Below are positions 26,882-36,141 of a stretch of 64,000 nucleotides of DNA, piece by piece. The translations under genes and the position numbers were made by a program. The notes below the pieces were generated by a model. The model had not been told where the DNA came from. It saw nothing but the letters and a program-made list of their open reading frames with translations, and did not search any database. The stretch's first letter is position 1. Every line of letters starts with the position of its first letter. The DNA comes from Clostridium sp. DL-VIII (lineage in GTDB: Bacteria; Bacillota; Clostridia; Clostridiales; Clostridiaceae): positions 2,364,501 through 2,428,500 of the forward strand of contig NZ_CM001240.1 in the NCBI RefSeq assembly GCF_000230835.1, given 5' to 3'.

Positions 26882-27940
26882 CTATATCTCTAATTTTTGA
26901 TTATATAATTGTGAGATGTTATTAAATGAATTACTTACGGATTCAAATACCTCTACAAGGCAAGGCTCAAAATGAGTTCCTGAAGAATTTATAATTATAT
27001 CTACTGCTTTTGAGTGAGGAAATGGTTTCTTATAAGGACGTTTTGAGGTTAGAGCGTCATAGACGTCAGCAACAGCCATAATTCGAGCACATAGAGGGAT
27101 GGAGTAACCAGAAATACCAGATGGATAGCCGGTTCCATCCCATTTTTCATGATGGCAAAGGGCCATATCTCTTGCTACATATAAAAAATTTTCACCATCC
27201 GTTGCATCAATAACTTTCTGAAGTGCCATACCGCCTAATGTTGTATGTTGTTTCATATAATCACGTTCATTTTTATCAAAGTCACCTTGCTTTAAAAGAA
27301 TGCTATCAGAAATTCCTATTTTCCCAATATCATGAAGTGGAGCGGAACGAATGATATTATGAATATACTCTTCTGTCAGAATATCCGTATAAAGTCCGGC
27401 TTTAAGCATGGCATTTACTAAAATTTCAAGATACTTAGCAGTTCTTTTAATATGACCACCTGTTTCACCATCTCTACATTCAACTAATTCTGCAAGACCT
27501 ACAACCATACTATCTTGAAGTTTTTCTATGGTTTTTGTCTTTTCGGCAGCAAGAACTTCAAGATTTTTTCTATAAGCTGTAAGTTCCAAATGAAGTCTAA
27601 TTCTGCTTAGCATTAATTCAGGAACAAAAGGTTTACTAATAAAATCTAAAGCACCAAGTCTAAGGCATTTTAGCTCACTTTCGATATCATTTAAAGCCGT
27701 TAAAAATATTATAGGTATTTTCTTTAATCTATCAATCGATTTTATTGTGCTAAATAGTTCATATCCATTAATATTAGGCATATTAATATCAAGCAATATT
27801 AAATCTGGAGTGAATTTTGATAAAAATTTCATTGTTTGAGCAGCAGAAGTAAGCAAAGTAATTTTATAATATGGTTTCAAAGCTTGCTCTGCAAACTTCA
27901 AATTTAGTGCATTATCATCTACAATTATGATATGATCCAT
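26882..27940 (-). CDS. Response regulator with HD-GYP c-di-GMP phosphodiesterase domain
   Basis: 352 aa, ATG at 27940 on the minus strand after a GGGGG ribosome site. Residues 1-120 are a receiver domain: IIIVDDN, the phosphoacceptor Asp51 in LILLDINMPNINGYEL and the switch residues in FLTALND. A coiled linker leads to an HD-GYP domain at ~150-340 with LHDIGKIGISDSIL, HHEKWDGTGYPSGISG and ADVYDALTSKRPYK, i.e. a complete HD and GYP set. It should hydrolyse cyclic di-GMP in response to phosphorylation by an unlinked histidine kinase (RpfG-like layout). Confidence 0.93.
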   Translation of the reverse strand: MDHIIIVDDNALNLKFAEQALKPYYKITLLTSAAQTMKFLSKFTPDLILLDINMPNINGYELFSTIKSIDRLKKIPIIFLTALNDIESELKCLRLGALDFISKPFVPELMLSRIRLHLELTAYRKNLEVLAAEKTKTIEKLQDSMVVGLAELVECRDGETGGHIKRTAKYLEILVNAMLKAGLYTDILTEEYIHNIIRSAPLHDIGKIGISDSILLKQGDFDKNERDYMKQHTTLGGMALQKVIDATDGENFLYVARDMALCHHEKWDGTGYPSGISGYSIPLCARIMAVADVYDALTSKRPYKKPFPHSKAVDIIINSSGTHFEPCLVEVFESVSNSFNNISQLYNQKLEI

Positions 27941-28347
27941 ATATTATCCCCCTCATTTTTAGCAATATAACTTTAATAATACATTTTTTGTTTATATAGC
28001 AATCTAGTTATTATTGAAAATATTTTGCTATATAATTATGCATTGGTATACATAGAAAGTAAAAAAAATTTTACGATTTTAAATAAGGTATACCGATTAC
28101 ATCCCTAATATAATATCTTAAATTTAGTTTATGAATTATGTCATTTATTCTTTATAAACAATTTTTACAATACCCTAGTAATATTTTAGCAGAAAAATGG
28201 TATTAAGTAAAAGATAATGTAATTTAATGCAATTAAATCGATAATTTCTTTAATATAAAGAAATTATCGATTTAATATTTTAGAGTATTTAATACTACAA
28301 GTGGTATTAAGCTCATTATGAGACAAGTGAAATTTTTATAAATTAAT
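27941..28347. other. Intergenic region with a perfect 20-bp palindrome
   Basis: No gene is seen. The stretch holds the long inverted repeat at 28233-28275 and otherwise AT-rich sequence; GGTATAC occurs twice (about 28044 and 28087) without clear meaning. Confidence 0.5.
28233..28275. terminator. Perfect 20-bp inverted repeat, probable terminator downstream of ytaF
   Basis: TTAAATCGATAATTTCTTTA (28233-28252) and its exact complement at 28256-28275 with a 3-nt loop. It lies 72 nt beyond the ytaF stop. There is no clean T-run, so a role as a protein-binding palindrome is the alternative. Confidence 0.55.
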
Positions 28348-28974
28348 TTACTTTAAAACTCTAAGTATTGCTAATAATATGAGTAGTACTCCGGATAACC
28401 AGGATAATTCGAAATGAATTTTTTGTGCGAATCTTCTTCCGAGAAAAACGCCGATGGATACTAAAAGAGTTCCCATGATAAAGCATAAAATAAGAACTTG
28501 AATGTAATTGATATTGCATAAGCTTGAACCAATTCCTACGGTAAGACTATCTAGAGATAAAGCTAAGGCTAAATAAAAAGATTCCTTAACATTTAAACAT
28601 TTAGAGTTATCAAAATCAGCCTTAATTTCATCTGCATATACCTGTAAAACAAATTGAAAATCAAAAAGTTTAAAAGTGAGAGGCCTGTCAGATTTTGAAC
28701 ATTTAAAAATATATGCTTTAAAAATATATTCAAATAATCTATATATCCCAAGCAGCATTAAAAGAAAAAAACCTAAAAGCATTGGAATATTACCTGGAAG
28801 AAGGTTTTTAAATATAGATCCAATAAATAAGGAACAAGCAAGAGTAAGGGTACAGACTAAGTTAATTATTAGTATACATAGAGGCGGAATACGAATTTTT
28901 GATGTACCATAAGCAATGCTTGCAACAAAAGAATCTATACATAAAGAGGATACTAATAATAGAGATTCGAGCAT
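28348..28974 (-). CDS. ytaF: Sporulation membrane protein YtaF (MntP-related)
   Basis: 208 aa on the minus strand. ATG 28974 has TGAGGT 8 nt upstream; the frame extends to an ATG at 29004 without a ribosome binding site. Six hydrophobic helices; the first reads LLLVSSLCIDSFVASIAYG and the second half LALALSLDSLTVGIGSSL, the duplicated helix with conserved Asp typical of the YtaF/MntP family. In Bacillus ytaF is a sporulation-associated membrane protein; transport of a divalent cation is suggested only by homology to MntP. Confidence 0.88.
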   Translation of the reverse strand: MLESLLLVSSLCIDSFVASIAYGTSKIRIPPLCILIINLVCTLTLACSLFIGSIFKNLLPGNIPMLLGFFLLMLLGIYRLFEYIFKAYIFKCSKSDRPLTFKLFDFQFVLQVYADEIKADFDNSKCLNVKESFYLALALSLDSLTVGIGSSLCNINYIQVLILCFIMGTLLVSIGVFLGRRFAQKIHFELSWLSGVLLILLAILRVLK

Positions 28975-29236
28975 AAATATTACCTCATAAAGTGTTAGAT
29001 ACAATTCATGATATGAAAAAAAGATATTATTAGTTACAAAATTAGTATGTATATAACAAGTGAATTATACATGTTGAGACAGTTATTAAGCCAATTAATC
29101 AGTTTAGTAAATCAAATTAATAATAATATATGAAAGTTAATATTTAAGAAAATGAATTTCATGTTATAATTTAGACAGAGATTTGTTGTAATTAACTGAA
29201 AGAATAAAATAAATAACTAACAAATGGGGGAAAAAT

Positions 29237-30052
29237 ATGTATAAACTAATTGCACTAGATATGGATGGAACACTACTTACAACAGATAAGAGAGTTTCAG
29301 AAAAAAACAAAGCAGCGATAAAGGAAGCGGAGGCAAAGGGAGTAAAGATAGTATTAGCATCAGGGAGACCTCTAATTGGAATAACTAAATATTTAAATGA
29401 GCTTGATTTATTAAAAGATGACGATTATGTACTTAGCTTTAATGGAGGATTAGTTCAAAATACGAAGACTCAGAAAGTTGTATCTAAACTTCCATTAAAA
29501 GGAAGGGATTTGAAGAATATATATAGGATTAGCAAAGAGCTTAATATTAATATTCATGCATTTTCTGCAAAAGATGGATTGATCACACCTAAAATCAGTC
29601 AATATACAGAACATGAGGCAGATATAAATGGAATTGAAATTAATATAAGAGATTTTAATGAAATTGATGATGAAGAAGATATTATAAAAGTTATGATGAT
29701 AGACCCACAAGAAATATTAGATCCAGCTATAAAAAAATTACCAGCTGAACTTTATGAGAAGTACAGTGTATTTAAAAGTGCACCATTTTTCTTAGAGTTT
29801 ACCAATAAAGAAGTAGATAAAGGACTTGGGCTTAAGAAACTTGGCGAGTATCTTGGAATAAAGAAGGAAGAAATTATAGCCTGTGGAGATGCAGGAAATG
29901 ATTTATCAATGGTAAAATATGCTGGGCTTGGAGTTGCTATGGAGAATGCAACCAAAGAAGTTAAGGAGGCTGCAAACTTTATTACTACATCAAATGACGA
30001 AGATGGTATTGCAAATGTAATAGAAAAATTTATTTTAAATGAATCTGTATAA
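29237..30052 (+). CDS. Cof-type HAD-IIB phosphatase
   Basis: 271 aa, ATG at 29237 after GGGGGAAAA. HAD motif I LDMDGTLLTTD (Asp8, Asp10), motif II VLASGRPL, and motif IV ACGDAGNDLSMVKYAG-like, with FITTSNDEDGIA at the C-terminus. This is the YidA/Cof architecture with a C2B cap between motifs II and III. Members dephosphorylate sugar phosphates or flavin/pyridoxal phosphates with broad specificity; the true substrate is unknown. Monocistronic. Confidence 0.9.
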   Translation: MYKLIALDMDGTLLTTDKRVSEKNKAAIKEAEAKGVKIVLASGRPLIGITKYLNELDLLKDDDYVLSFNGGLVQNTKTQKVVSKLPLKGRDLKNIYRISKELNINIHAFSAKDGLITPKISQYTEHEADINGIEINIRDFNEIDDEEDIIKVMMIDPQEILDPAIKKLPAELYEKYSVFKSAPFFLEFTNKEVDKGLGLKKLGEYLGIKKEEIIACGDAGNDLSMVKYAGLGVAMENATKEVKEAANFITTSNDEDGIANVIEKFILNESV

Positions 30053-30150
30053 TAAAGTATTATAATTAAATATACTAAAGAAAAGTATGTACGATTATTG
30101 AAAGTTATAAAAAATGGATAAGTTGTAACAATTTAAGGGAGAGGAAAAAT

Positions 30151-31269
30151 GTGAGATTAGTCCCGATTGAAAGCGTAAAACCTAATACAGTGCTAGGCAA
30201 AACATTATATGATGTTGAGGGAAGAGTTTTACTTAGAGCTGGAGTTGTTTTAAGAGAAAATACAATTGCAAAGATAAAAGAGATAAATATTTTATCTATA
30301 TATATAGTTGATAAATATAGCAATGAAGAAATTGAAGATATCATTAAGCCGGAAATAAGGCAGAAGACAATTATGACTATAAAAGAGGCTTTCTCAAATA
30401 TAGGAAGGCTTAATAGCGGTGATGCATTAAGAAATAAAGAGAGCGATTATACGTGGCAGGAGCAAAGTTATTTTTATAATATAGGAAAAATGGCAGTCAG
30501 CATAGTTGAAGATATATTGAAACGCAAAGACGTATTACTTGCACTGGTGGATATAAGAAGTATGAATAATTATACGTATTCACACTCAGTAAATGTTGCT
30601 GTAATTTCACTTACAATAGGAATTGCATTTCAATTTCCAAAGAAGAAGCTAGAGGCACTTTGCATAGGAGCTTTGATTCATGATATTGGAAAGTCAATGT
30701 TACCAAAAGAGATTTTGTGGAAACAGAATAGTCACTGTGAACTGACTGAAGAAGAGGAAGAACTAGTAAAGAACCACCCGAGGCTTGGATATAAATATCT
30801 ATCAAACACATATAACATAAATAGTTTAAGCAAGATAGTGGTTTTGCAGCATCATGAAAGAATTGATGGTAAAGGTTACCCAGATGGTTTAAGCAAAGAA
30901 AATATCGTTGATTTAAGTAATATTGTAAGTATTGCAAATGCTTATGATAATTTATCAACAGATTTGCCAGGAAAGAGGGCAATGTTTCCAAGTGATGTTT
31001 TAGAATATTTGATGTCTAATGCCGGAACAATGTTTGACCATGATATTGTCAATGTTTTTTGCAAAATAGTTATCCCATATCCAAAAGGAACTATAGTAGA
31101 GCTAAGCACAGGTGAAACAGCTATAGTTGAGGAAACGAAACCAGGCTTTCCCTTAAGGCCAACAGTAAGAATAATTGAAAGCTCTAGAGTAAGCAGAATT
31201 GATGATAAAACTGAATTGATTAAAGAAATTTCAATTGTAATTACTAGAGTAAAACATCAGTTAGAGTGA
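30151..31269 (+). CDS. HD-GYP domain protein (putative c-di-GMP phosphodiesterase)
   Basis: 372 aa with a GTG start at 30151, 9 nt after AAGGGAGAGG. Residues 1-90 form an N-terminal domain of unknown type (PNTVLGKTLYDVEGRVLLRAG is the common DUF3391-like opening in such proteins). The HD-GYP domain (~135-310) has YTYSHSVNVAVIS, LIHDIGKSMLPKEIL, HHERIDGKGYPDGLS and ANAYDNLSTD: HD and the GYP loop are intact. No receiver domain, so it is likely regulated by synthesis or its N-terminus. It is the second HD-GYP protein within 4 kb. Confidence 0.9.
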   Translation: MRLVPIESVKPNTVLGKTLYDVEGRVLLRAGVVLRENTIAKIKEINILSIYIVDKYSNEEIEDIIKPEIRQKTIMTIKEAFSNIGRLNSGDALRNKESDYTWQEQSYFYNIGKMAVSIVEDILKRKDVLLALVDIRSMNNYTYSHSVNVAVISLTIGIAFQFPKKKLEALCIGALIHDIGKSMLPKEILWKQNSHCELTEEEEELVKNHPRLGYKYLSNTYNINSLSKIVVLQHHERIDGKGYPDGLSKENIVDLSNIVSIANAYDNLSTDLPGKRAMFPSDVLEYLMSNAGTMFDHDIVNVFCKIVIPYPKGTIVELSTGETAIVEETKPGFPLRPTVRIIESSRVSRIDDKTELIKEISIVITRVKHQLE

Positions 31270-31276
31270 TTACATT

Positions 31277-31348
31277 ATAAATCTCCTTTAAAAGCTCGAA
31301 ATTCTAAGTTTTTATATTTTCGAACTTTTAAAAAGGAGATTTTATTTT
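31277..31348 (+). terminator. Terminator after the second HD-GYP gene
   Basis: AAATCTCCTTTAAAAGcTCGAA pairs with TTCGAActTTTAAAAAGGAGATTT (small internal loops), then TTATTTTT. It lies between convergent genes and can serve both. Confidence 0.75.
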
Positions 31349-31407
31349 TAATTAATTTCTACTGTTCTTTATTAATAGATTAAAAGCAGGCTTTATTTGT
31401 ACACTTA

Positions 31408-33177
31408 TTATTCACAAATATCTATGAATTTAAAATTAACAACATCAAATAGTCCTTTATCTGTAATTTTTAATTCAGGTATTACAGGTAATGATAAGAA
31501 TGATAAAGTTAAAAATGGATTAAAAGTAATATCTGGAGCTATTATTTTAATTGCCGAATGAAGATTATGCAAATCTGTTTGAATTTCAGTATATTTTCTA
31601 CTTGTCATAAGGCCGCCAATTTCAAGTTTTATTTGTGCTAGAATAGTTTGATTTTTGACAATTATAATTCCACCTTGCATTTTCTCTAACTCTTTAGCTG
31701 CAAATAACATGTCATTATCATTTACTCCAGCAATTATTAAGTTATGGGAATCATGGGCAATGGTGGTTCCAATTGCTCCTTCTTTAAGTCCTAAACCATT
31801 CAATATTCCAAGTCCTATATTTCCAGAAGCCTTATGTCTTTCTATGACTGAAATTTTTATTAAATCATCTTTTAAAGATGAGGTAAAATATTTAGAATTA
31901 TTACTTTTTATTGAGTCAATATTCGAAATGTTAAGTTTTAAATGCATGCTTTCAAGCTTGTTTGGAATTATTTTGATTACATTTAATAAGTTAGAAGATT
32001 TATTTTCTATATCAATTCTAAAATTATCTGTATTTATATTTGGAAGGTTTACAGAATTACTGGTATAGATATTTTTATAAAAATATCTATTTGAGTCATT
32101 ATCATAATCCATTAGTTTATTATCATCAACAACAAGCTTACCTTCTTTGTAAACTTGAGAGATTTTAAATTGCTCTAAGTTACTAAGTAGAATAAAATCA
32201 GCTATATAACCTGGCGCTATTGCCCCTTTATTAGTTAGCTTGTATATATTGGCTGGATTAATGGTAGCCATTTGAATTGCAGTTGGAGGTCTTAAACCGT
32301 TTCTTATTGCATAAACTATTGAGCTATTAATTGATCCATTATGAGCAATATCATCAATATGTTTATCATCAGTACAAAAACAGAATCTATCGCTATTACG
32401 TTCATTAACAGCAGGCAATAACTCCTTTAAGTTTTTAGCTACAGTGCCCTCTCTCATTAAAACGTACATCCCTCGTTTAACTTTTTCAATTGCTTCTTCA
32501 GCATTAGTGCATTCATGATCTGTTAAAATTTGAGCGATTCTATAGGTATTAGTCATCATAGGGGAAAAACCTGCACAGTGACCATCAATGACTTTATTAT
32601 TATTTATAGCATCGTAAATTTTATCTATCATGTTTTTTTCACAATTTACTACTGCAGGATAATCCATAATTTCAGCTAAACCTAAAACTTTATTGCTTTT
32701 ATAATAACTTATTAAGTCTTTGGCTAACAAAATTGCACCGGAATTTTCAAAACTGGTACCAGGAACGCAAGAAGGGAGCATAAAATATATATCAAAAGGA
32801 ATGTTTTTTGAAGAATCAAGCATAAAATTTATTCCATCAGTACCTAATACATTTGATATTTCATGTGGATCAGCAATAACAGAAGTTATTCCATTTAGTA
32901 AAGCTAATTTAGAATATTCTTCAGGAGTTACAAGGCTTGATTCAATATGACAGTGAGCATCAATAAGTCCAGGGCAAATATATTTATTAGTACCATCTAC
33001 AATTTTACATGCCTCATATTCTCCAATACCAACAATATAACCATCTTTAATTCCAATGCTATCTATAAACAAATCTTTATTAAAAACATCGATTATAGTA
33101 ACATTCTTTATTGTTAAATCACATTTAATATTTTTATTCGAAGCCTTAATATGATTAATTAGATTTTCTCTTTTCAA
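31408..33177 (-). CDS. ade: Adenine deaminase
   Basis: 589 aa on the minus strand from a TTG at 33177, 9 nt after AAAGGAGG; no ATG lies nearby in frame. Amidohydrolase motifs: CPGLIDAHCHIESSLVTPEE (metal-binding HCH), ADPHEISNVLG, LAEIMDYPAV, DGHCAGFS, and FCTDDKHIDDIAHNGSI with the Asp ligand. The C-terminal ~200 residues are the adenine-deaminase-specific domain with IAHDSHNLIIAG and QGGIIIV. It converts adenine to hypoxanthine and ammonia in purine salvage, using Fe/Mn. Monocistronic; no purine riboswitch is recognisable upstream. Confidence 0.95.
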   Translation of the reverse strand: MKRENLINHIKASNKNIKCDLTIKNVTIIDVFNKDLFIDSIGIKDGYIVGIGEYEACKIVDGTNKYICPGLIDAHCHIESSLVTPEEYSKLALLNGITSVIADPHEISNVLGTDGINFMLDSSKNIPFDIYFMLPSCVPGTSFENSGAILLAKDLISYYKSNKVLGLAEIMDYPAVVNCEKNMIDKIYDAINNNKVIDGHCAGFSPMMTNTYRIAQILTDHECTNAEEAIEKVKRGMYVLMREGTVAKNLKELLPAVNERNSDRFCFCTDDKHIDDIAHNGSINSSIVYAIRNGLRPPTAIQMATINPANIYKLTNKGAIAPGYIADFILLSNLEQFKISQVYKEGKLVVDDNKLMDYDNDSNRYFYKNIYTSNSVNLPNINTDNFRIDIENKSSNLLNVIKIIPNKLESMHLKLNISNIDSIKSNNSKYFTSSLKDDLIKISVIERHKASGNIGLGILNGLGLKEGAIGTTIAHDSHNLIIAGVNDNDMLFAAKELEKMQGGIIIVKNQTILAQIKLEIGGLMTSRKYTEIQTDLHNLHSAIKIIAPDITFNPFLTLSFLSLPVIPELKITDKGLFDVVNFKFIDICE

Positions 33178-33376
33178 AATAAGATCCTCCTTTTCTAAAG
33201 TTGAAATTATTATATGTATAATCTCTCTTTAAGATATATTTACTTATCATTATTTAAATAAATTAATATTGACAAAAATAGAAAAGGTTTGCTTAATGAT
33301 AAATATCTATTTTAGAATAGTATATTATTTATATAGAACAAGGCTACATAAGTAATGTAACCTTGTTAATATAATA

Positions 33377-34435
33377 CTATGCGAATTCTATGCAGGTAGG
33401 TGTAGGAATATTTTCAGATTTAATATAGGTTAGGCTGCCGGTTGTTTGATCAATAGAGAATATAGATATATTATCAGAGTTTTCGTTTGCACAAAGCAGG
33501 AAATTTCCTGTTGGATCAATTTGAAAATCCCTGGGTGAATTTCCTTCGGAAGAACAAGCATCTACAAATGTCAGTTTTCCATTTTCCTGATTTATAATAA
33601 ATAAACTTAAAGTATTATTTCCTCTATCTGAAGTATATAAGAATTTATTGTTTTTATGTATACGAATAGCAGCACCAGATTTTTTATCATTATAGTTTTT
33701 AGGTAAACTACTTAGAGTTTGGATATTTTCAAAAGGAGTTTCTGCTTCAGAATTATATTTTAAAACAAAAATTTCTGAAGTTAATTCACTTAAAACGTAA
33801 TAAAATGGCTTTAGTTTTGAATAAGTAATATGTCTAGGGCCTGTTCCAGCAGGAAATGAATGACTGATTTCATCTTTTTTTAGAAGTTTGCCGTTTTCTA
33901 AAGTATAAATCATCATCTTATCAATTCCTAAATCAATTGATACAATATATTTTTGATCATCTGTGAACATTGAACAATGAATATGCGGTTTCTCTTGTCT
34001 TTCGGTATGTAGGCTATGGCCAGAATGGCTTCCAGTCAAAGGAGGGTTTAAAATAAAACCATCCAAGGTATTGTAGACAAGCATCTTATTTTCATGGTAG
34101 TTTGATGAAATTAATATATTGTTAGTATCACTTAGACTGACATGACAAGGTTGTTTTTCTTCAGAGAGATTATAATTAATTAAATTAAGCTTGCTTTTTT
34201 CATTCCAATATTTAAATGAGGATACCCCAGATTTTTCATCAATTTTACAAGTAGAATAAAGTATATGTCTTTCCTTATCAATACACAAATATGTAGGATT
34301 CTCGATTTCGTAAGCTAGATTGCTTTCTTCAATATGCCCATTGCTAGTATTGAACTTAATTCTATAAATTCCTTTACTTTTATTTTTTGTATAAGTTCCA
34401 ATGAATCCAATTGTAGTGTCTTTTGTTAATATCAT
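33377..34435 (-). CDS. Lactonase-family seven-bladed beta-propeller (6-phosphogluconolactonase-like)
   Basis: 352 aa, ATG at 34435 after AGGGGG on the minus strand. Begins GFIGTYTKNKSKGIYRIKFN and has the PGL/YkgB-type blade repeats, including PCHVSLSDTNNILISSNYHE, HIHCSMFTDDQKYIVSIDLG, AGTGPRHITY and GNSPRDFQIDPTGNFLLCAN. Members hydrolyse 6-phosphogluconolactone or related lactones in the cytosol. Clostridia generally lack an oxidative pentose phosphate branch, so the true substrate may differ. Confidence 0.88.
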   Translation of the reverse strand: MILTKDTTIGFIGTYTKNKSKGIYRIKFNTSNGHIEESNLAYEIENPTYLCIDKERHILYSTCKIDEKSGVSSFKYWNEKSKLNLINYNLSEEKQPCHVSLSDTNNILISSNYHENKMLVYNTLDGFILNPPLTGSHSGHSLHTERQEKPHIHCSMFTDDQKYIVSIDLGIDKMMIYTLENGKLLKKDEISHSFPAGTGPRHITYSKLKPFYYVLSELTSEIFVLKYNSEAETPFENIQTLSSLPKNYNDKKSGAAIRIHKNNKFLYTSDRGNNTLSLFIINQENGKLTFVDACSSEGNSPRDFQIDPTGNFLLCANENSDNISIFSIDQTTGSLTYIKSENIPTPTCIEFA

Positions 34436-34560
34436 TACGTATGCCCCCTAGTATTAATATATTTATTAGTATAGCATAAATTATAGAAAATTTTTTCTTG
34501 AATTTATGCTATACTAATAAATTATATGAGAATTTAACTGCTAAAATTAATTCAAATATT

Positions 34561-34657
34561 ATATATATGCTGCAATTGGTTTTATATATTTTACATCTGG
34601 ATATTTACTTAGCCTATAGGCTGTCCAAGTGTGATTTTATTATTGCAACATATATAT
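34561..34657 (+). repeat. 97-bp element, copy A (matches 51641-51736)
   Basis: Ends are inverted: ATATATATGcTGCAA at 34561-34575 against TTGCAACATATATAT at 34643-34657. The core holds ACATCTGGA ... TCCAAGTGT (a stem) enclosing TATTTACTTAG and a mini hairpin AGCCTATAGGCT. About 70% identical to copy B, with blocks GATATTTACTTAGC and ATTTTATTATT unchanged. The best promoter for metA lies downstream of it. Confidence 0.7.
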
Positions 34658-34669
34658 TAAGCTAAGATA

Positions 34670-34697
34670 TTGCTAAGGCATAGAATTTTGATATAAT
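34670..34697 (+). promoter_or_regulatory. Putative metA promoter
   Basis: TTGCTA (34670-34675), 16-nt spacer, TATAAT (34692-34697), about 90 nt before the metA start. The -35 box is a weak match. Confidence 0.5.
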
Positions 34698-34784
34698 AAT
34701 AACTATAAATAATAAGATTGAAAAAAATTTTTTAATAAGAAATATAGCAATAAGAAGTACTACAATAAAGGGGGGAGCATAGGA

Positions 34785-35699
34785 ATGCCAATAAAAATTC
34801 CTATAGAATTACCTGCATTTCAGGTTTTATCAAATGAAAATATATTTGTAATGAATAATGAGAGAGCTAATACACAAGATATAAGACCACTAAAAATAGC
34901 AATTCTTAATCTAATGCCTAAAAAGGTGGTGGCTGAAAATCAATTGCTCAGATATTTATCTAATACGCCGCTACAAGTAGAAATAACACTTATTCAAACT
35001 AAAACATATATTTCTCATAATACATCATCGGAGCACTTAAATAAATTCTATTGTTATTTTGAGGATATAAAAAATGAAAAATTTGATGGGCTTATAATTA
35101 CTGGAGCTCCAGTTGAAAGGATGGAATTTGAAGAAGTCACATATTGGGACGAGCTTACTGAAATAATGGACTGGAGTAAGACTAACGTATTTTCCACTTT
35201 CTATATATGCTGGGCATCGCAAGCAGGATTGTATTATCATTATGATATACCTAAATATGATTTGAAAGAAAAAATGTTTGGAGTATTTTCCCATTGGGTG
35301 AATGATGAGAAAGCTGATCTTACAAGAGGATTGGATGATATATTTTATGCGCCACATTCCAGACATACTGAAGTAAGACGTGAAGATATAGAAAAGGTTC
35401 CAGAGCTTGAAATTTTATCTGAATCTGAAGAAGCTGGAGTGTTTATTGTAGCAACCAAAGATAGAAGAAAAATTTTTGTTACAGGTCATATGGAATATGA
35501 TAGAGACACATTAAAAGATGAATATGTAAGAGATAAGGAAAAAGGCGAAGATATAGCAATACCTAAAAACTATTTCAAAAATGATGATGTAAATGAAAGA
35601 CCTCAATATATATGGAGAGGACCTGCAAGTATAGTTTTTGGAAACTGGCTCAATTATTGTGTATATCAAAATACACCGTTTGATCTTAATAAGCTTTAA
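34785..35699 (+). CDS. metA: Homoserine O-acyltransferase (MetA family)
   Basis: 304 aa, ATG at 34785 after GGGGGGAGC. Motifs: [19 protein letters not shown] at the start, [20 protein letters not shown], the catalytic Cys in [20 protein letters not shown], and the His/Glu region VTGHMEYD. It acylates homoserine with succinyl- or acetyl-CoA, first committed step to methionine; the acyl specificity cannot be called with certainty from sequence alone. It overlaps the convergent DUF1294 gene by 14 nt at its 3' end. No SAM riboswitch is seen upstream. Confidence 0.94.
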   Translation: MPIKIPIELPAFQVLSNENIFVMNNERANTQDIRPLKIAILNLMPKKVVAENQLLRYLSNTPLQVEITLIQTKTYISHNTSSEHLNKFYCYFEDIKNEKFDGLIITGAPVERMEFEEVTYWDELTEIMDWSKTNVFSTFYICWASQAGLYYHYDIPKYDLKEKMFGVFSHWVNDEKADLTRGLDDIFYAPHSRHTEVRREDIEKVPELEILSESEEAGVFIVATKDRRKIFVTGHMEYDRDTLKDEYVRDKEKGEDIAIPKNYFKNDDVNERPQYIWRGPASIVFGNWLNYCVYQNTPFDLNKL

Positions 35700-35958
35700 A
35701 ATATAATATCATTATTAAGCAAATCTGCATAAGAAGTATAAATGGCACTCCAATTGTAAACTTCTTATGCTTTGTTTTATGCCTAAATGTAGACATACCA
35801 GCAAGCATTCCTATTGAACCTCCAAAAATTGAAAGTAAAATAAGAGTTTTTTCAGGTATTCTCCATTCTTTATGAATAGCTCTTTGCTTATCTATAAGCA
35901 TGATAATAAATCCAATAAAATTAATTAGTAGTAAATATATCAAAACGGTCTTTAGCAT
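35686..35958 (-). CDS. DUF1294-family small membrane protein
   Basis: 90 aa on the minus strand. ATG 35958 has TTGGAG 8 nt upstream; a GTG at 35967 in frame overlaps that site. Three hydrophobic helices separated by the DUF1294 signature: [20 protein letters not shown], then [20 protein letters not shown] and [14 protein letters not shown]. Function unknown. Its 3' end overlaps metA by 14 nt, tail to tail. Confidence 0.88.
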   Translation of the reverse strand: MLKTVLIYLLLINFIGFIIMLIDKQRAIHKEWRIPEKTLILLSIFGGSIGMLAGMSTFRHKTKHKKFTIGVPFILLMQICLIMILYFKAY

Positions 35959-36141
35959 AAATTTCACTCCAATATAAATTATTTATGATAATAGGGCACA
36001 TTGTTCATTTTCGTGTGCCTAATTTATTTTAGAACATAAATATGTTAAAGTCCATGAAATTTATATTTGAAATAATAGCTATGATTATAATTTTATTCAT
36101 TGTCATATGTATTTAAATGATGATATTATTCTGAACTGATT

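Noticed and set aside
33178..33376. Purine riboswitch before adenine deaminase
   Set aside because: The invariant loop sequences are not present on the minus strand.
34561..34657. Riboswitch for metA (SAM or other)
   Set aside because: The element lacks S-box features and the likely metA promoter lies downstream of it, so it would not be in the mRNA leader; the same element also precedes an unrelated lipoprotein gene.
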